From assembly GCA_030039915.1 (NCBI GenBank), contig JASHUP010000205.1, positions 1 to 5,708 on the forward strand: 5,708 nt of DNA, read 5' to 3'. Shown here piece after piece: positions 4,976 to 5,708 of this stretch; the stretch's first letter is position 1, and each line of letters starts with the position of its first letter. Below the pieces are notes generated by a model. It was not told where the DNA came from and searched no databases. It saw only the letters and a list, made by a program, of their open reading frames with translations. Origin of the DNA: Thermoplasmata archaeon. Lineage in GTDB: Archaea; Thermoplasmatota; Thermoplasmata; UBA184. The translations under genes and the position numbers were made by a program.

Positions 4976-5708
4976 ATGGGGATTCCCCTCGCCTCTCAGT
5001 CTCGCCTCGCGTCCCTGGAAGGGCGCAAGCCCACGATCGCGACCCTCTGTTCGCACTCCTCGCTCCAGATATTCCATGGAGCGCGCGCGAGAGGGTTTTC
5101 GACGCTCGGGATCTCGGTCGGGCCGCCCCCGCTCTTCTACGACGCGTTCCCGCTCGCTCGTCCCGACCGATTCCTTTCGGTCCCCCGGGCGAAGGACCTT
5201 CCGGCAGCCGCCGACCAGCTTCGCAAGGAAGGCGCGGTACTCGTCCCGACCGGCTCGTTTGTGGAGTACGTCGGGGCGGACGCCTTCGCGTCGATGGATG
5301 TCCCGGTGTTCGGGAACCGCGCGGTGCTCGGCTGGGAGTCGGACCGAAGGAAGGAGCGGGAGTGGCTCGACTCGGCGGGAGTCCCGATGCCCCGACGCTA
5401 CGACGACCCGGCTGAGGTCGACGGGCTGGTGATCGTGAAGTACTACGGCGCGAAGGGCGGCAAGGGATTTTTCCTCGCGAAGAACCGCGAGGCGCTCACG
5501 GACTTCGTTCCGGCGGGGCCGCACGTCATCCAGGAGTACGTGCTCGGGACGCGGTACTATATGCACTTCTTCTACTCGCCGCTCTCCGACCGCGGATATC
5601 GAGTCGGTCACGGATCGCTCGAACTCCTCGGGATGGACCGGCGCGACGAAGCGAACATCGACGAGCTCTACAAGCTCGGTGCTCAGGAGGAGCTCCTCAA
5701 AGCCGGGA
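4976..5708 (+). CDS. purP: PurP, formate-dependent AICAR formyltransferase (FAICAR synthetase), N-terminal part, cut by the window edge
   Basis: PurP converts AICAR, formate and ATP to FAICAR, the penultimate step of purine synthesis, without a folate cofactor. It replaces the transformylase half of PurH in many archaea. The window holds 244 codons plus one base of an expected length near 360; the frame is open to the edge. Recognisable segments: IATLCSHSSLQIFHGARARGF (residues 21-41), the N-terminal substrate-binding motif; VPTGSFVEY (90-98); PVFGNRAVLGWESDRR (110-125); the ATP-grasp loop VIVKYYGAKGGKGFF (152-166); IQEYVLGTRYYMHFFYSPL (185-203); and LLGMDRRDEANID (217-229). Residue 92 is Thr where, from memory, PurP proteins usually have His in PHGSF, and residue 25 is Cys where Gly is common; both deserve an alignment. 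ATG 4976 is the natural start and may be leaderless. A long open frame on the opposite strand here is a shadow. Confidence 0.92.
   Translation, partial: MGIPLASQSRLASLEGRKPTIATLCSHSSLQIFHGARARGFSTLGISVGPPPLFYDAFPLARPDRFLSVPRAKDLPAAADQLRKEGAVLVPTGSFVEYVGADAFASMDVPVFGNRAVLGWESDRRKEREWLDSAGVPMPRRYDDPAEVDGLVIVKYYGAKGGKGFFLAKNREALTDFVPAGPHVIQEYVLGTRYYMHFFYSPLSDRGYRVGHGSLELLGMDRRDEANIDELYKLGAQEELLKAG

Noticed and set aside
4916..5611. 231-codon minus-strand open frame.
   Set aside because: It is the antisense of purP in GC-rich DNA and has a low-complexity Arg/Glu-rich translation.

Overview
The window reads as archaeal chromosomal DNA of high G+C content. Three things point to Archaea: a gene for transcription factor B (TFB, the archaeal TFIIB), the start of purP (the folate-independent archaeal enzyme of purine synthesis), and TATA-type promoter boxes placed where leaderless archaeal mRNAs have them. 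A TrmB-type regulator fits this. A high-GC member of Thermoplasmatota is my best guess at lineage, but that is inference and not shown by the sequence.

Layout. (1) 51-1325, plus strand: a TrmB-like regulator with a winged helix, a PLD-like middle domain and a cysteine-bearing C-terminal domain that resembles V4R. (2) About 1417-1677, plus strand: a small three-helix membrane protein. (3) 1678-1807: a convergent gap with a T-rich stretch and a hairpin. (4) 1808-2185, minus strand: a single-domain VOC (glyoxalase-fold) protein. (5) 2186-2545: a 360-base divergent gap, the richest non-coding part of the window. It holds a TATA-like box followed by a hairpin and a 25-codon ORF, several competing inverted repeats, an iterated 9-bp motif, and a strong TATA box for the next gene. 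(6) 2546-3658, plus strand: an atypical TFB with a long N-terminal extension and no recognisable EWR-type B-reader. (7) 3723-4919, plus strand: a RecB/Cas4-like PD-(D/E)XK nuclease with four cysteines placed to hold a 4Fe-4S cluster. (8) 4976 to the window edge, plus strand: the first 244 codons of purP.

The most useful sequence-level result is a promoter rule. In three cases the TATA-like box ends exactly 23 bases before a GTG codon: TTTAT at 24-28 to GTG 51, TTTAT at 1390-1394 to GTG 1417, and AAAT at 2520-2523 to GTG 2546. This implies leaderless mRNAs that begin at the start codon. It revises the starts of the membrane protein and of TFB relative to their longest open frames. The same rule applied to a box at 2277-2282 puts a transcript start at about 2303-2304, the first bases of a perfect hairpin just upstream of a tiny ORF.

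The genes do not form one obvious pathway. The window combines two transcription regulators (one general factor, one probable sensor-regulator), a DNA repair-type nuclease and a housekeeping purine gene. The candidates for something undescribed are the atypical TFB with its repeat-bearing promoter, the small RNA/ORF candidate upstream of it, and the three-domain TrmB-like regulator.
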